A stretch of 64,000 bases of DNA from Paenibacillaceae bacterium GAS479. GTDB lineage: Bacteria > Bacillota > Bacilli > Paenibacillales > Paenibacillaceae. How positions within the stretch are numbered: the first letter of the stretch is position 1; each line of letters begins with the position of its first letter. Location: assembly GCA_900105225.1 (NCBI GenBank), contig LT629764.1:3401001-3465000 (forward strand), given 5' to 3'. This document shows, one piece after another, positions 1-9,610 of this stretch. The notes beneath the pieces are model-generated. The model was not told where the DNA came from. It did not search any database and worked only from the letters and a program-made list of their open reading frames with translations. The position numbers and the translations under genes were made by a program.

Positions 1-2
1 AA

Positions 3-38
3 GAAGCGATGGCTGAGGTGGAAGCTAAGGGGCTGTAA
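3..38 (+). CDS. 3' end of an upstream gene (partial)
   Basis: Eleven codons ending in TAA at 36-38 remain of a gene that begins left of the window (residues EAMAEVEAKGL). The stop is two bases before the ATG of the next gene, so the two are probably cotranscribed. Too little remains to identify the protein. Confidence 0.55.
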   Translation, partial: EAMAEVEAKGL

Positions 39-40
39 AT

Positions 41-841
41 ATGATTGATACTAAAAAATGGACACAGATTGGAAGCGAGCTGAGTCGCATCGAGCGCGAG
101 GAGAACGTGAAGATCCTCTACGCCTGCGAGTCTGGCCGCCGTGCCTGGGGTTTTCCGTCTAAGGATAGTGATTACGATGTGCGCTTTCTCTATATCAGGC
201 CGATGGAGTGGTATTTAAAGGTGCATCCAGGGCGGGATGTTATCGAACGCCCCATCAGCGACAGCTTGGATTTAAGTGGATGGGACCTACGAAAAGCACT
301 ACAGCTTTTGGCCAAGTCCAATCCGCCGCTCCTGGAGTGGTTAAATTCACCAATCTGCTACCTGGAACGGGGCACTGTCATCGATGCGATTCGCGAGGCT
401 TCTCCAGAACTATACTCGCCTAAGTCATGTCTGCATCACTATCTTAGTCTGGCCACAGGCAACTTTCGAACCTACTTGCAGAGCGATCGGGTAAGGTTAA
501 AAAAGTATTTTTATGTGCTTCGCTCGACGCTCGCCTGCCAGTGGCTGGAGGAGCGAGGCAGTATACCGCCAGTTGAATTTCAACAGTTGACGGATGCTTT
601 ATTGCCGGAGGGAAGTGAGCTAAAGCAGGTGGTTAATGAGTTGCTGCTCCGCAAAAGAAACGGGGAGGAGTTGGACAACGAGCCGCCAATCCCAATTCTC
701 CACAATTATCTCGCTGAGCGATTGGCGTATTACACGCAGCTTGCATCGGAGCTTCCGGCAGTAGCGGGACCGCATTCCGTTCAACTGGACGATTGGTTCC
801 TAAGCGCACTGCGCGAGAACTGGTCCTTTTCGGTAAATTGA
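41..841 (+). CDS. YcgL-family nucleotidyltransferase
   Basis: A 266-aa soluble protein of the predicted nucleotidyltransferase family typified by Bacillus subtilis YcgL. The N-terminal part has the characteristic stretch LYACESGRRAWGFPSKDSDY (about residues 26-45), in which D44 and D46 form the DxD metal-binding pair of the polymerase-beta-like fold; the rest is a helical domain. The true substrate of this family is not established. It follows the preceding stop by two bases, so it is likely the last gene of an operon entering from the left. The family call rests on motif and length; the reaction is unknown. Confidence 0.8.
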   Translation: MIDTKKWTQIGSELSRIEREENVKILYACESGRRAWGFPSKDSDYDVRFLYIRPMEWYLKVHPGRDVIERPISDSLDLSGWDLRKALQLLAKSNPPLLEWLNSPICYLERGTVIDAIREASPELYSPKSCLHHYLSLATGNFRTYLQSDRVRLKKYFYVLRSTLACQWLEERGSIPPVEFQQLTDALLPEGSELKQVVNELLLRKRNGEELDNEPPIPILHNYLAERLAYYTQLASELPAVAGPHSVQLDDWFLSALRENWSFSVN

Positions 842-973
842 ATTTCAACGGCATGAAAATCTCATCCCATAAATAATAATAATGAGCTAAATTTTTACTG
901 CAATTTTCCGATAGAGAATAGAGGGAATTGCAATAAGGGTCTGCATGACAAAAAGAATATCGGGGGATTAAAC

Positions 974-1642
974 ATGAAGAAAACAGTATGGGCCGCTACG
1001 GCGGTGCTCGCATTGCTGCTGTCTGCTTGCGGCAATCAAGCGGGTTCCAATGAGGCTGCCGGAAGCAGCACGAATAAGGAGGTTCCCGCTACAGGCGGGG
1101 GAAGTCCGCTAGCCAGTCCAGCGGCGAGTCCAGCGGCAAGTGCTTCCGCAAAAGACGGCATTGAAGTAGACAAGGGAATCCTGAACCATGAAATTACGCT
1201 GCCTGCTTCCATGTTCACGGGACAGGATATTGATGCCGTGGTAGAACAAGCCAAAAAGGATGGCATTGATGAAACGGTAAAAAATGCGGATGGCTCCATT
1301 ACCTACAAGATTTCGAATAGCAAATATAAGGAAATGATGGACAGCATGAAGCAGGCTCTTCTACAGTCCGTAGAGGATCTGAAGAGCGGTGAGAACTTTA
1401 AGTCGGTGAAGGACGTGCAGCATAACGACAGCTTCTCCGAGTTCACGCTCATTGTGGAGCAAGAAACTTATGAAGGCAGCTTTGATAGCTTTGCTGCTGT
1501 TGGTCTTGCGCTGCCGGCGATGTACTATCAGTTGTTCTCCGGCGCCAAGCCGGAAGACTACAAGGTAACGATCAAGCTTCAGGATGAGAAGTCGGGCAAA
1601 GTCTTTAATACGCTTGTATATCCCGACACTATGCAAAAATAA
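974..1642 (+). CDS. Hypothetical secreted lipoprotein
   Basis: A 222-aa protein with a clear lipoprotein signal peptide: a positively charged start (MKK), a hydrophobic core and a lipobox ending LLSAC, with Cys19 as the lipidation site. It should therefore be anchored to the outer face of the membrane. Residues about 25-60 are a low-complexity Gly/Ser/Ala/Pro linker containing repeats of ASPA, typical of a spacer through the wall. The remaining domain is acidic and lysine-rich, and I do not recognise it. RBS GGGG lies just upstream of the ATG. The gene stands alone and ends in a terminator at 1675-1716. Confidence 0.75.
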   Translation: MKKTVWAATAVLALLLSACGNQAGSNEAAGSSTNKEVPATGGGSPLASPAASPAASASAKDGIEVDKGILNHEITLPASMFTGQDIDAVVEQAKKDGIDETVKNADGSITYKISNSKYKEMMDSMKQALLQSVEDLKSGENFKSVKDVQHNDSFSEFTLIVEQETYEGSFDSFAAVGLALPAMYYQLFSGAKPEDYKVTIKLQDEKSGKVFNTLVYPDTMQK

Positions 1643-1674
1643 CGAATCGGCGCTTCGCCGACTAGGCTTATTGT

Positions 1675-1716
1675 CCGATCATGGCTGGGAAAAGCATATC
1701 TGATCGGCTTTTTTTC
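1675..1716 (+). terminator. Rho-independent terminator of the lipoprotein gene
   Basis: CCGATCA at 1675-1681 pairs with TGATCGG at 1701-1707 and is followed by a run of Ts. A smaller hairpin (CGGCG/CGCCG) lies just upstream at 1649-1661. Confidence 0.7.
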
Positions 1717-1717
1717 A

Positions 1718-1769
1718 TTGACATACCTACCGAAGGTATATAGTGTAAAAACATATCTATTTGGTAGAT
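1718..1769 (+). promoter_or_regulatory. Promoter with two palindromic TetR-type operators
   Basis: TTGACA at 1718-1723 and TAGTGT at 1741-1746, spaced by 17 bp, form a sigma-A-like promoter. The spacer is almost entirely the palindrome ATACCTACCGAAGGTAT (1723-1739). A second palindrome, ATCTATTTGGTAGAT (1755-1769), lies just past the -10. Both resemble TetR-family operators, and a TetR gene lies immediately downstream of the oxygenase gene, so autogenous repression is the obvious model (inference). Confidence 0.6.
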
Positions 1770-1837
1770 CCTTTTTATGAACTTTGCTGCTACATTCACA
1801 ATCGTTATTCCACATATGATCTGAGAGGATGATTTCG

Positions 1838-3208
1838 ATGACGAATCCAGCCGCTCTGCTTTTTACCGATCTAGACCAAGAGCTTCAAGAGGAACCGCTT
1901 CAGGTAATAGGCGTTTTTCCAGACTGGTTGCAGGGAACTTTATTCCGTAATGGCCCGGCCAAATTTGGAAGCGGTCATCTATTCGACGGTCTGGCGATGA
2001 TTCACAAGTTTTCGATCAATCACGGCCACGTTATTTATTCCAATCGCTTCCTGCGCACGCCGGCTTACGAGCAGGTGATGAACGGGAAAGAAACGTTCGG
2101 TTTTGGCACCAAATCCGACAATGGTGAACAGGGCCACAATACCAATGTGAACATCGTGCGGATGGACCATCATTTTGCCGCGCTTACCGAGTCTCCGGAT
2201 ATCATCGAATTCGATCCGTATTCGCTGGATACGATGGGGCTGCTCCCATACGGCGATCGTTTTCCCGGACATTATTCAACAGCGCATCCGCATTACGATT
2301 ACAAACAGAAGAGCTTGTTCAACTTCACTGTGGAATTCGGACCGGTGTCGAAATACCATCTGTATGCCAAGCCGGACGGCCAAAGCAAGCGCAGCCTGAT
2401 TGCCAGCATCGAAACGCAGTCTCCCGCTTATATGCATAGCTTCGCGATTACGGAGAATTATGTGGTACTTGTGGAGTTCCCACTCATTTTCAACCCTCTG
2501 GAGCTGATGCAGAGTGAAAAGGCCATCGCGGATTGCATGCATTGGACGCCGGGCAAAGGAACGAGGTTTCTGGTCGTCGGCAAGCATAGCGGCAAGCTGG
2601 AGCGGGTTGTCGACTGCGATTCGTTTTTCTCCTTCCATCATATTAACGCTTTCGAAAAACAAGGAGATATTTTTATCGACGCCTGCGCGATGAAACAGAC
2701 GAACATGGGCGGATTAGGCAGTGCAGATAGCGCCGGGTTCAGTGCCGAGAATCAGCCGGAGATGCTGCGTTTTAAACTGACGGCAGCCCGAACCTCCGCC
2801 GAGGTTCAGAAGCTGTCGAAGGAATGGATGGAATTCCCGAGAATTTACTACTCCGGGTACAATACCGCCGAGTACCAATACGCTTATGGAACAAGTACCA
2901 ATCAGGCGAAACCCGAGGCTGTGGAAAATCAACTGATCAAGGTGGATACTCGGACCGGATCGACGAAGGTCTGGTACCGGGAAGGGCATTATCCCGGAGA
3001 GCCTGTATTTACACCGGCCCCGCATGGGAAGGATGAGGATGACGGAATTATTTTATCCGTGGTGCTGGATGGGCATGCCGGAAAGTCCTACTTGCTGGCG
3101 CTTGATGCCAAAACGTTCGAAGAACTAGCGACCGCAACCGTCCCGCATCCGATTCCTTTCGGTTTTCACGGACTGTACACCGACGAGTTATTCCAAACTG
3201 AGGGTTGA
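1838..3208 (+). CDS. Carotenoid oxygenase family protein
   Basis: A 456-aa enzyme of the carotenoid cleavage dioxygenase / RPE65 family, which uses a four-histidine Fe(II) centre to cleave conjugated double bonds in apocarotenoids or stilbenoids. Four conserved histidine contexts are visible: AHPHYD (about residue 150), YMHSF (about 200), FHHINAF (about 268) and GFHGLY near the C-terminus. I chose ATG 1838 because GAGAGG sits 9 bp before it; the ATG at 1829 abuts that site. Its operator-bearing promoter and the adjoining TetR gene suggest ligand-induced expression. The exact substrate cannot be read from the sequence. Confidence 0.85.
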   Translation: MTNPAALLFTDLDQELQEEPLQVIGVFPDWLQGTLFRNGPAKFGSGHLFDGLAMIHKFSINHGHVIYSNRFLRTPAYEQVMNGKETFGFGTKSDNGEQGHNTNVNIVRMDHHFAALTESPDIIEFDPYSLDTMGLLPYGDRFPGHYSTAHPHYDYKQKSLFNFTVEFGPVSKYHLYAKPDGQSKRSLIASIETQSPAYMHSFAITENYVVLVEFPLIFNPLELMQSEKAIADCMHWTPGKGTRFLVVGKHSGKLERVVDCDSFFSFHHINAFEKQGDIFIDACAMKQTNMGGLGSADSAGFSAENQPEMLRFKLTAARTSAEVQKLSKEWMEFPRIYYSGYNTAEYQYAYGTSTNQAKPEAVENQLIKVDTRTGSTKVWYREGHYPGEPVFTPAPHGKDEDDGIILSVVLDGHAGKSYLLALDAKTFEELATATVPHPIPFGFHGLYTDELFQTEG

Positions 3209-3247
3209 ATCTTAAGGTAAATGTGTTTATACACGGGGGATAAGGGC

Positions 3248-3844
3248 ATGTCAGACAAAACAATACATTCCACCTTGCAACTGCTGCTTGATACAGCCAA
3301 GGAAATGATCCTGGAACGGGGCTGCCGCGCCACGACGTTGCAAGATATTGCAGACCGTTCCGGTCTTACAAAAGGCGCGATTTACCATTACGTGAAGAGC
3401 AAAGACGAGCTGTTCGCACTTATTTTAAAAACAGGCATGCAAAATACGGATCAGCTGTTCTGGGAGTCCACAGTGCAGTCCCACACCGGAGTTGAAGGCC
3501 CGCTATTCGCTTTGTCTGGGCGGCTGTCCCGGCTGTCTAATGCGGGTAACGTTTCAAATCAAATCGTCATTTATTTGCTCAGCCAGAAGGATAAAGCCGC
3601 TGTGGCAAGCATTCTGAAAGATTATTATGAGACTTCGATTGAAATGTCCAAAAAGTGGATCGAAGTCGGTCAGGAGCGGGGCGGCGTCTCAACGGATCTG
3701 GATGCCAAAAAAATAGCCCGCATGTTAACTTTGATCAAGTACGGCCTGCATGTGGAGAACATCATTACTTCCGGTGAAAATGTGATGGAGGACCGGGATA
3801 TTTTTGAATTTATGCGAAACGTGATAGGAAAACAAAGCGGATGA
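3248..3844 (+). CDS. TetR/AcrR family transcriptional regulator
   Basis: A 198-aa repressor with the usual N-terminal helix-turn-helix: TLQDIADRSGLTKGAIYHYV, about residues 32-51. The C-terminal region is the variable ligand-binding helical domain. I chose ATG 3248 (RBS GGGGGA, 7-bp spacing) over an upstream ATG at 3221. It lies 39 bp downstream of the carotenoid oxygenase gene, in the same direction and with no terminator between, so it is probably in the same transcript. It is the natural candidate to bind the palindromes at 1723-1739 and 1755-1769. The effector is unknown; an aromatic or apocarotenoid compound is a guess from context. Confidence 0.85.
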   Translation: MSDKTIHSTLQLLLDTAKEMILERGCRATTLQDIADRSGLTKGAIYHYVKSKDELFALILKTGMQNTDQLFWESTVQSHTGVEGPLFALSGRLSRLSNAGNVSNQIVIYLLSQKDKAAVASILKDYYETSIEMSKKWIEVGQERGGVSTDLDAKKIARMLTLIKYGLHVENIITSGENVMEDRDIFEFMRNVIGKQSG

Positions 3845-3851
3845 ACGGAGT

Positions 3852-3880
3852 CCAGGCTTAAACATGCCTGGGCTCTTTTT
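3852..3880 (+). terminator. Rho-independent terminator of the oxygenase/tetR operon
   Basis: CCAGGC (3852-3857) pairs with GCCTGG (3866-3871), followed by CTCTTTTT. Confidence 0.75.
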
Positions 3881-3925
3881 CTACTAAGCCCATTTTTCTT
3901 TTTTTTCATCACTTGGTTTTCACTC

Positions 3926-3954
3926 CTGACAGATTCAACGTCACGATGTACAAT
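3926..3954 (+). promoter_or_regulatory. Sigma-A-type promoter of the metallophosphoesterase gene
   Basis: CTGACA (3926-3931), a 17-bp spacer and TACAAT (3949-3954), each one base off consensus, lie 83 bp before the ATG. Confidence 0.5.
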
Positions 3955-4037
3955 TAATCCATCAGCAGATTTGGTCGCTGTTAAGTCTGTGCATTCCTTT
4001 CTTTTTCAAAATTGCATTCGAGGGGAGAGTCTCACCA

Positions 4038-4988
4038 ATGACTAACTCGCTTAAATTTCGCGAGGATGGAACGTTCAAGATCGTCCAGTTCACCGATTTG
4101 CATTGGCAGAACGGGAACGAAGAAGATGGGCTGACCGGAGCTCTGATGGAGCAGGTACTGGATGCGGAGAAGCCCGATTTTGTCGCATTTACGGGTGATA
4201 TCATTTATGGGCTTGGCTGCGACGATCCTTTGAAAGCGCTTCGACAGGCGGTCGAGCCAGTCGTTTCCCGGGGTATCCCATGGGCGGGCGTACTGGGCAA
4301 CCACGATGCCGAGAGGAATACAAAAGCCACTCGCGAAGAAGTGTTGCAGGGCCTGATGGCCATTCCAGGCAGCCTGACGGGGCATACGCCTGGTATTACC
4401 GGATATGGCAACTATGAGCTTGCGGTGCAGGGCCGTGACGGCAGTGTTGCCAGCGTGCTCTATTTCCTCGATACCGGCGAGTACTCGCCTATAAGCTCGG
4501 TTGTGTCGGGCTATAGCTGGCTGCGCCACGATCAGATCGACTGGTATCGCAAAACGTCTCGCCGTTACACGGAGAGCAATGACGGCAATCCGCTTCCATC
4601 GCTGGCCTTTTTCCATATTCCACTTCCTGAGCACGATGAAGTATGGCAAAGGGGCGGCTGCCGCGGCCAACGGCACGAGGATGTATGCTGCGGCAAGGTC
4701 AATTCCGGCTTTTTCGCCTCTATGGCGGAGATGGGCGATGTGATGGGCGTGTTCACCGGACATGATCATGTCAACGATTACGCAGGCACGCTGTTTGGAA
4801 TCACGCTCAGCTACGGGCGCGCCACCGGTTATCATACGTACGGTAAGGAAGGTTTCCCGCGTGGAGCGAGGATTATTAACTTGACGGAAGGCCAACGCGC
4901 ATATGAGTCTTGGCTGCGTCTGGACGACGGCACTGTGGACCGCCAAGAGCTTTTGGAGGAAAAGGAAGGCACACTGTCGGAGGCTTAG
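4038..4988 (+). CDS. Calcineurin-like metallophosphoesterase
   Basis: A 316-aa cytoplasmic enzyme of the metallophosphoesterase superfamily, of the subgroup resembling plant PAP28/29 and yeast Dcr2. The metal-binding motifs appear in order: FTDLHW (about residue 19), TGDIIYG (about 53), LGNHD (about 93), FFHIPLPEHDE (about 193) and GHDHVND (about 242). No signal peptide is visible. RBS GGGGAGAG lies 7-10 bp before the ATG. The family hydrolyses phosphomono- or diesters; the substrate here is unknown. It is a single-gene unit, with its own promoter and a bidirectional terminator at 5162-5208. Confidence 0.85.
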   Translation: MTNSLKFREDGTFKIVQFTDLHWQNGNEEDGLTGALMEQVLDAEKPDFVAFTGDIIYGLGCDDPLKALRQAVEPVVSRGIPWAGVLGNHDAERNTKATREEVLQGLMAIPGSLTGHTPGITGYGNYELAVQGRDGSVASVLYFLDTGEYSPISSVVSGYSWLRHDQIDWYRKTSRRYTESNDGNPLPSLAFFHIPLPEHDEVWQRGGCRGQRHEDVCCGKVNSGFFASMAEMGDVMGVFTGHDHVNDYAGTLFGITLSYGRATGYHTYGKEGFPRGARIINLTEGQRAYESWLRLDDGTVDRQELLEEKEGTLSEA

Positions 4989-5161
4989 TTTCCATGAAAT
5001 GAGTAGCTGCTTCGATTTTTATGGAATCGATACCAGATGCTGATAGAGCCCAATGCCTACTGTATGTTGCGCCGGGTTTTTATCATGCGCAGCCCGGATA
5101 AGCTGAAGCGGCTGATGAGTTAGAGAGAAGCAGGAAGAGTGCAGAATTTATAACGTAACGC

Positions 5162-5208
5162 AAAAAACCATCCATACAGCGACCTGTTCGCTGTATGGAT
5201 GGTTTTTT
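5162..5208. terminator. Bidirectional terminator between converging genes
   Basis: A perfect 20-bp stem (5162-5181 with 5189-5208) has a 7-nt loop and A/T tracts on both outer edges. It therefore works as an intrinsic terminator for both the phosphoesterase gene and the minus-strand glutamate dehydrogenase gene. Confidence 0.9.
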
Positions 5209-5238
5209 GCTTGGCGCTGGAGATGCAGCAGCCGTTAA

Positions 5239-6639
<1,401 letters not shown>

Positions 6640-6730
6640 CTACCTAAACTTTGCACTATTATAGAGTCAGATGATGAATATATACCAATTACATCTTTTT
6701 TACTGGTTGATAAAAATAATTTATGATGCA

Positions 6731-6766
6731 TAAAAATACCCTTTGCTTCATCGAAGCAAAGGGTAT
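6731..6766 (-). terminator. Terminator of ddh
   Basis: A perfect 14-bp stem (6736-6749 with 6753-6766) with a 3-nt loop is followed on the minus strand by a T tract. It lies 45 bp past the ddh stop codon. Confidence 0.85.
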
Positions 6767-6810
6767 CGATACCTTTAAATGAGCTAACTGTAAACTGGGG
6801 TTTGTCCGTC

Positions 6811-7797
6811 TTACAGCAGTTCTTTGCGCAGCTCTTCAGGCGATTTCGGAGAGAGCAGACCGAATGGAATATCAAATACGGTACGGGCGCCGCTTTGTCC
6901 TTGCTGCTTGAGACGGTACGCCGACCGAGCGTATGCAACTAGAACGCTCGCTGTGAATTCAGGATTGCTGTCGAGCTTGAGGCTGAATTCAACCAGCTGG
7001 CGCGTGCCGTCGCCGGTTTCACCGCTGCGGATGACAAAGCCGCCATGCGGCATGCCGCTATGATCGCGAGCCAGTTCCTCTTCGGAGATGAACTCCACCG
7101 TAGTGTCGTAATCGGAGAAATAGTTCGGCATGGAGACGATTGTTTCCCGGATGGCTTGCTGATCTGCGCCTTCTTCAGCTACTACGAAGCATTGACGTAA
7201 ATGCTTGTCGCGCGTGGACAGCTCTGGCGTCTCTCCGCCACGGATTTGGTCAATTACAGCCTCAACAGGAACCGTGTACTGTACGCCAGCTTTCACGCCC
7301 GCCACGCGGCGGATTGCATCGGAGTGGCCCTGGCTAACACCTTTGCCCCAGAACGTATTAGTCGTTCCTTCCGGCAGAATGGACTCAGCCAGCAGGCGGT
7401 TCAGAGAGAACAGACCAGGGTCCCAGCCGGTCGAGATGACGCTGATATGGCCTCCGTTTTTAGCCGCAGCATCCACCTGCTCGTAGAACTCAGGAATTTT
7501 AGCATGGGTGTCAAAGCTGTCCACCGTACTGAACATCGACGCCATAACAGGCGTCTGCTCCGGCAGATCCGTTGCCGAGCCGCCACAGAGAATCATGACA
7601 TCGATGCGGTCCAGATACACTTCCGTGCGGGAGATTGTTTCGAACAGCACCTCGCCGGAGGCGGACTTCATCGTCTCAGGCTCACGCCGGGTAAAGACGG
7701 CAACGAGCTCCATATCGGGGTTTTGCTGGATCGCTTTGTGGACTCCTTTACCTAGGTTTCCGTATCCTACAATGCCAATTCTTACTTTTGCGCTCAT
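6811..7797 (-). CDS. ddh: meso-Diaminopimelate dehydrogenase
   Basis: A 328-aa NADPH-dependent enzyme that makes meso-diaminopimelate directly from tetrahydrodipicolinate, the one-step variant of the lysine and peptidoglycan pathway. The N-terminus IGIVGYGNLGKGVHKAI is the nucleotide-binding Rossmann turn typical of Ddh. Later segments such as MILCGGSATDLPEQTP, FDTHAKIPEFYEQVD and STGWDPGLFSLNR are characteristic of the family, and the length is as expected (about 326 aa). RBS GGAGAGGGG lies upstream of the ATG. It is transcribed towards gdhA but separated from it by its own terminator. DAP made here is a wall building block, fitting the envelope theme of the window. Confidence 0.93.
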   Translation of the reverse strand: MSAKVRIGIVGYGNLGKGVHKAIQQNPDMELVAVFTRREPETMKSASGEVLFETISRTEVYLDRIDVMILCGGSATDLPEQTPVMASMFSTVDSFDTHAKIPEFYEQVDAAAKNGGHISVISTGWDPGLFSLNRLLAESILPEGTTNTFWGKGVSQGHSDAIRRVAGVKAGVQYTVPVEAVIDQIRGGETPELSTRDKHLRQCFVVAEEGADQQAIRETIVSMPNYFSDYDTTVEFISEEELARDHSGMPHGGFVIRSGETGDGTRQLVEFSLKLDSNPEFTASVLVAYARSAYRLKQQGQSGARTVFDIPFGLLSPKSPEELRKELL

Positions 7798-7841
7798 TTT
7801 GTTTGCCCCTCTCCATAGTAGCCTAGTTTAATAGCAGGCTT

Positions 7842-7869
7842 ATTATAGGAGGATAATCTAGTAAACAAC
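7842..7869 (-). promoter_or_regulatory. Putative ddh promoter
   Basis: On the minus strand TATAAT (7847-7842) is preceded by GTTGTT (7869-7864) with a 16-bp spacer. The -10 is perfect; the -35 is weak. Confidence 0.4.
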
Positions 7870-8174
7870 TGACGTCAAATGTAAGATTACTACAGACCAA
7901 GATAACCAAGCTTTCTCACCGGAAGCCTAATCTCAATACCCCGATGATCCCCCTCTTCTACAAGGGGGAGCTTAATCGGTGTTTTTCTGGTGGAATATAC
8001 GAATATACGTGCTATAACAATAACAAATTCACGGATCGGAGGTGAAAGGTGGTTGTTCCATCATAATCGTGATCATCCAGAAAACGATTGGTTGCGCCCT
8101 TTTTGTCTTTAACGATTTCCCGGATAAGTGGAATCAAGCGGGAGCTTGTTTTTGTGTTTAGAAGCTTATGGACA
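7870..8174. other. Non-coding stretch with an orphan hairpin
   Basis: I see no credible gene here. At 7941-7986 there is a GC-rich stem-loop (CCGAT/ATCGG flanking CCCCCT/AGGGGG) followed by GTTTTTC on the plus strand. It looks like a plus-strand terminator, but no plus-strand gene precedes it. The overlapping minus-strand reading frame at 8012-8458 has no family features and is a shadow. Confidence 0.4.
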
Positions 8175-8600
8175 TCAGGCTTCCGGCAGCTTCCGCAACT
8201 GCGGCTCGTTATGGATGTGCGCGACGCCTTCTCGGCACATGCCGTAAGGCTCCCATTGGCAGTCGCGGCAAATGGAAGCGACGTCGCCTGGCTGCACGCG
8301 GGCGGCAACGGCCTCACAAATAGCGGCCCATGGCCAGGCTTCCCCAACTGCGATGCCGATGAGCTCGGAAATCTCCTCGTCCTTGCGGTAGACGCTGTCG
8401 TTCCGACAATGCGATAGCTGATCAGTCGGAAATGCAGCGCAGATGTCGTCGGGGCCAACGATCAGCTCGATTTTCGTCTGCGGCTCTTGGCGCAGCTGTT
8501 CGTACACCTGTGTCATATTAACGCAAAAGTCGGCCGAGTACCCCTTGCCCCGGTATCCGAGCAGGCATAACAAATGATGCCCGCGAAGCTTGATGGTCAT
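8175..8600 (-). CDS. DUF1284 domain protein
   Basis: A 141-aa protein of the DUF1284 family, recognised from its N-terminal signature KLRGHHLLCLLGYRGKGYS and several conserved cysteines and histidines (SHCRND near the centre, CRDCQW near the end). These suggest a metal or Fe-S site. The function of the family is not known. I placed the start at ATG 8600, 8 bp after GGCGG; a longer frame from 8639 lacks a ribosome site. It appears monocistronic. Confidence 0.75.
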   Translation of the reverse strand: MTIKLRGHHLLCLLGYRGKGYSADFCVNMTQVYEQLRQEPQTKIELIVGPDDICAAFPTDQLSHCRNDSVYRKDEEISELIGIAVGEAWPWAAICEAVAARVQPGDVASICRDCQWEPYGMCREGVAHIHNEPQLRKLPEA

Positions 8601-8785
8601 GGGAGAAACCGCCTTTCTTCGGAATGTTAACTCGGTCATTATAACATTCGGTTTACATTGGAGGGTAGTGCGGATATTTATCCATACGGAGAAATCTCAA
8701 TCCCCATTAATTAAGAGAATAAAGCTCAAGCTCCGTCCGTTGCTTTGCCGATAACACAATCATCATCGTCGGGGGAGGAAATGGC

Positions 8786-9610
8786 ATGATACAGGCCCAG
8801 CTACATGGTAAAGCTCCATCGGAACTGACCTGGAGCGAGGACATATTGACTTCCAGCGTATTCGGGTTGTTGAAGTATCTAAGTACGCCGAACATTACCG
8901 CACGCTTTTTAAGTGGGGCCGTGAGTAAGGAATTTACTCCCCTTCTGCTCTATGAAGAGATAGGGGATATTGAAGACATCGAGTATTACTTCTGGCCTCG
9001 TCTGAAACGATGTGAACCCGATCTGGCCATTGTGCTGCACGGTAAGGGCGGTACGCATCTGGTCGGCGTAGAGGCAAAATATTTTTCTGGAAAATCGAAC
9101 ACAGAGATACAGTCCGAAGATGATATGTCCTTCAAAGAACCGTATGTAATGGATCAACTGGCCAAGCAGTTAGAGGACTTTTATTGCGCTGTTGCGGAGG
9201 GGAAATTCGACAAGAGCAGACCTATACAGTCAGTGTCTCTCGTCTATTTAACTTTGCAAACATTTTTGCCTATTCAGGAGATACAGGATTCTCTGGACAG
9301 CTTGGAACGGAATGGCATTCTTGAAGCAGGGCTCCGCAGGCTTTACTGGCTGTCATGGAAGTCGCTTTATGCCCAGTTGGACTGCCCGGAAGGCGGCCCG
9401 ACAAAGGCGGATCAACTGATCATCCAGGACCTGCGGGCGCTACTGGCTCGCAAGGATCTTCATGGGTTTCTTGGGTACAACATTATCGAGGTGTCACAAC
9501 TTGATTGGACATTCAGGACATCGGTGCCGAACGGGGAAACATACGATTGGTTTAGCGGCCTGAGGGAAGCAGAGCTATTAACGATGAGTACCGGGGGAGA
9601 TAAAGAATGA
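8786..9610 (+). CDS. PD-(D/E)XK nuclease-like protein, uncharacterised
   Basis: A 274-aa soluble protein I do not recognise as a named family. It has the layout of a PD-(D/E)XK restriction-type nuclease: an N-terminal helix with an acidic pair (WSEDILTSSVFGLLKYL, E18/D19), then PD at residues 78-79 in CEPDLAIVL, and after a beta hairpin E96-x-K98 in VGVEAKY. A DQLAKQLEDFY helix follows. This is the arrangement of an active site binding one or two Mg2+. The start is ATG 8786, preceded by GGGGGAGG. The next gene overlaps it by 4 bp (ATGA), so the two products are translationally coupled. Candidate role: DNA or RNA cleavage, perhaps defence (inference). Confidence 0.65.
   Translation: MIQAQLHGKAPSELTWSEDILTSSVFGLLKYLSTPNITARFLSGAVSKEFTPLLLYEEIGDIEDIEYYFWPRLKRCEPDLAIVLHGKGGTHLVGVEAKYFSGKSNTEIQSEDDMSFKEPYVMDQLAKQLEDFYCAVAEGKFDKSRPIQSVSLVYLTLQTFLPIQEIQDSLDSLERNGILEAGLRRLYWLSWKSLYAQLDCPEGGPTKADQLIIQDLRALLARKDLHGFLGYNIIEVSQLDWTFRTSVPNGETYDWFSGLREAELLTMSTGGDKE

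Noticed and set aside
5010..5123. Plus-strand frame ending EPNAYCMLRR...KLKRLMS before the bidirectional terminator
   Set aside because: Reads like coding sequence but has no ribosome site, no recognisable family and only about 38 codons. It may be a gene fossil, but I cannot support it.
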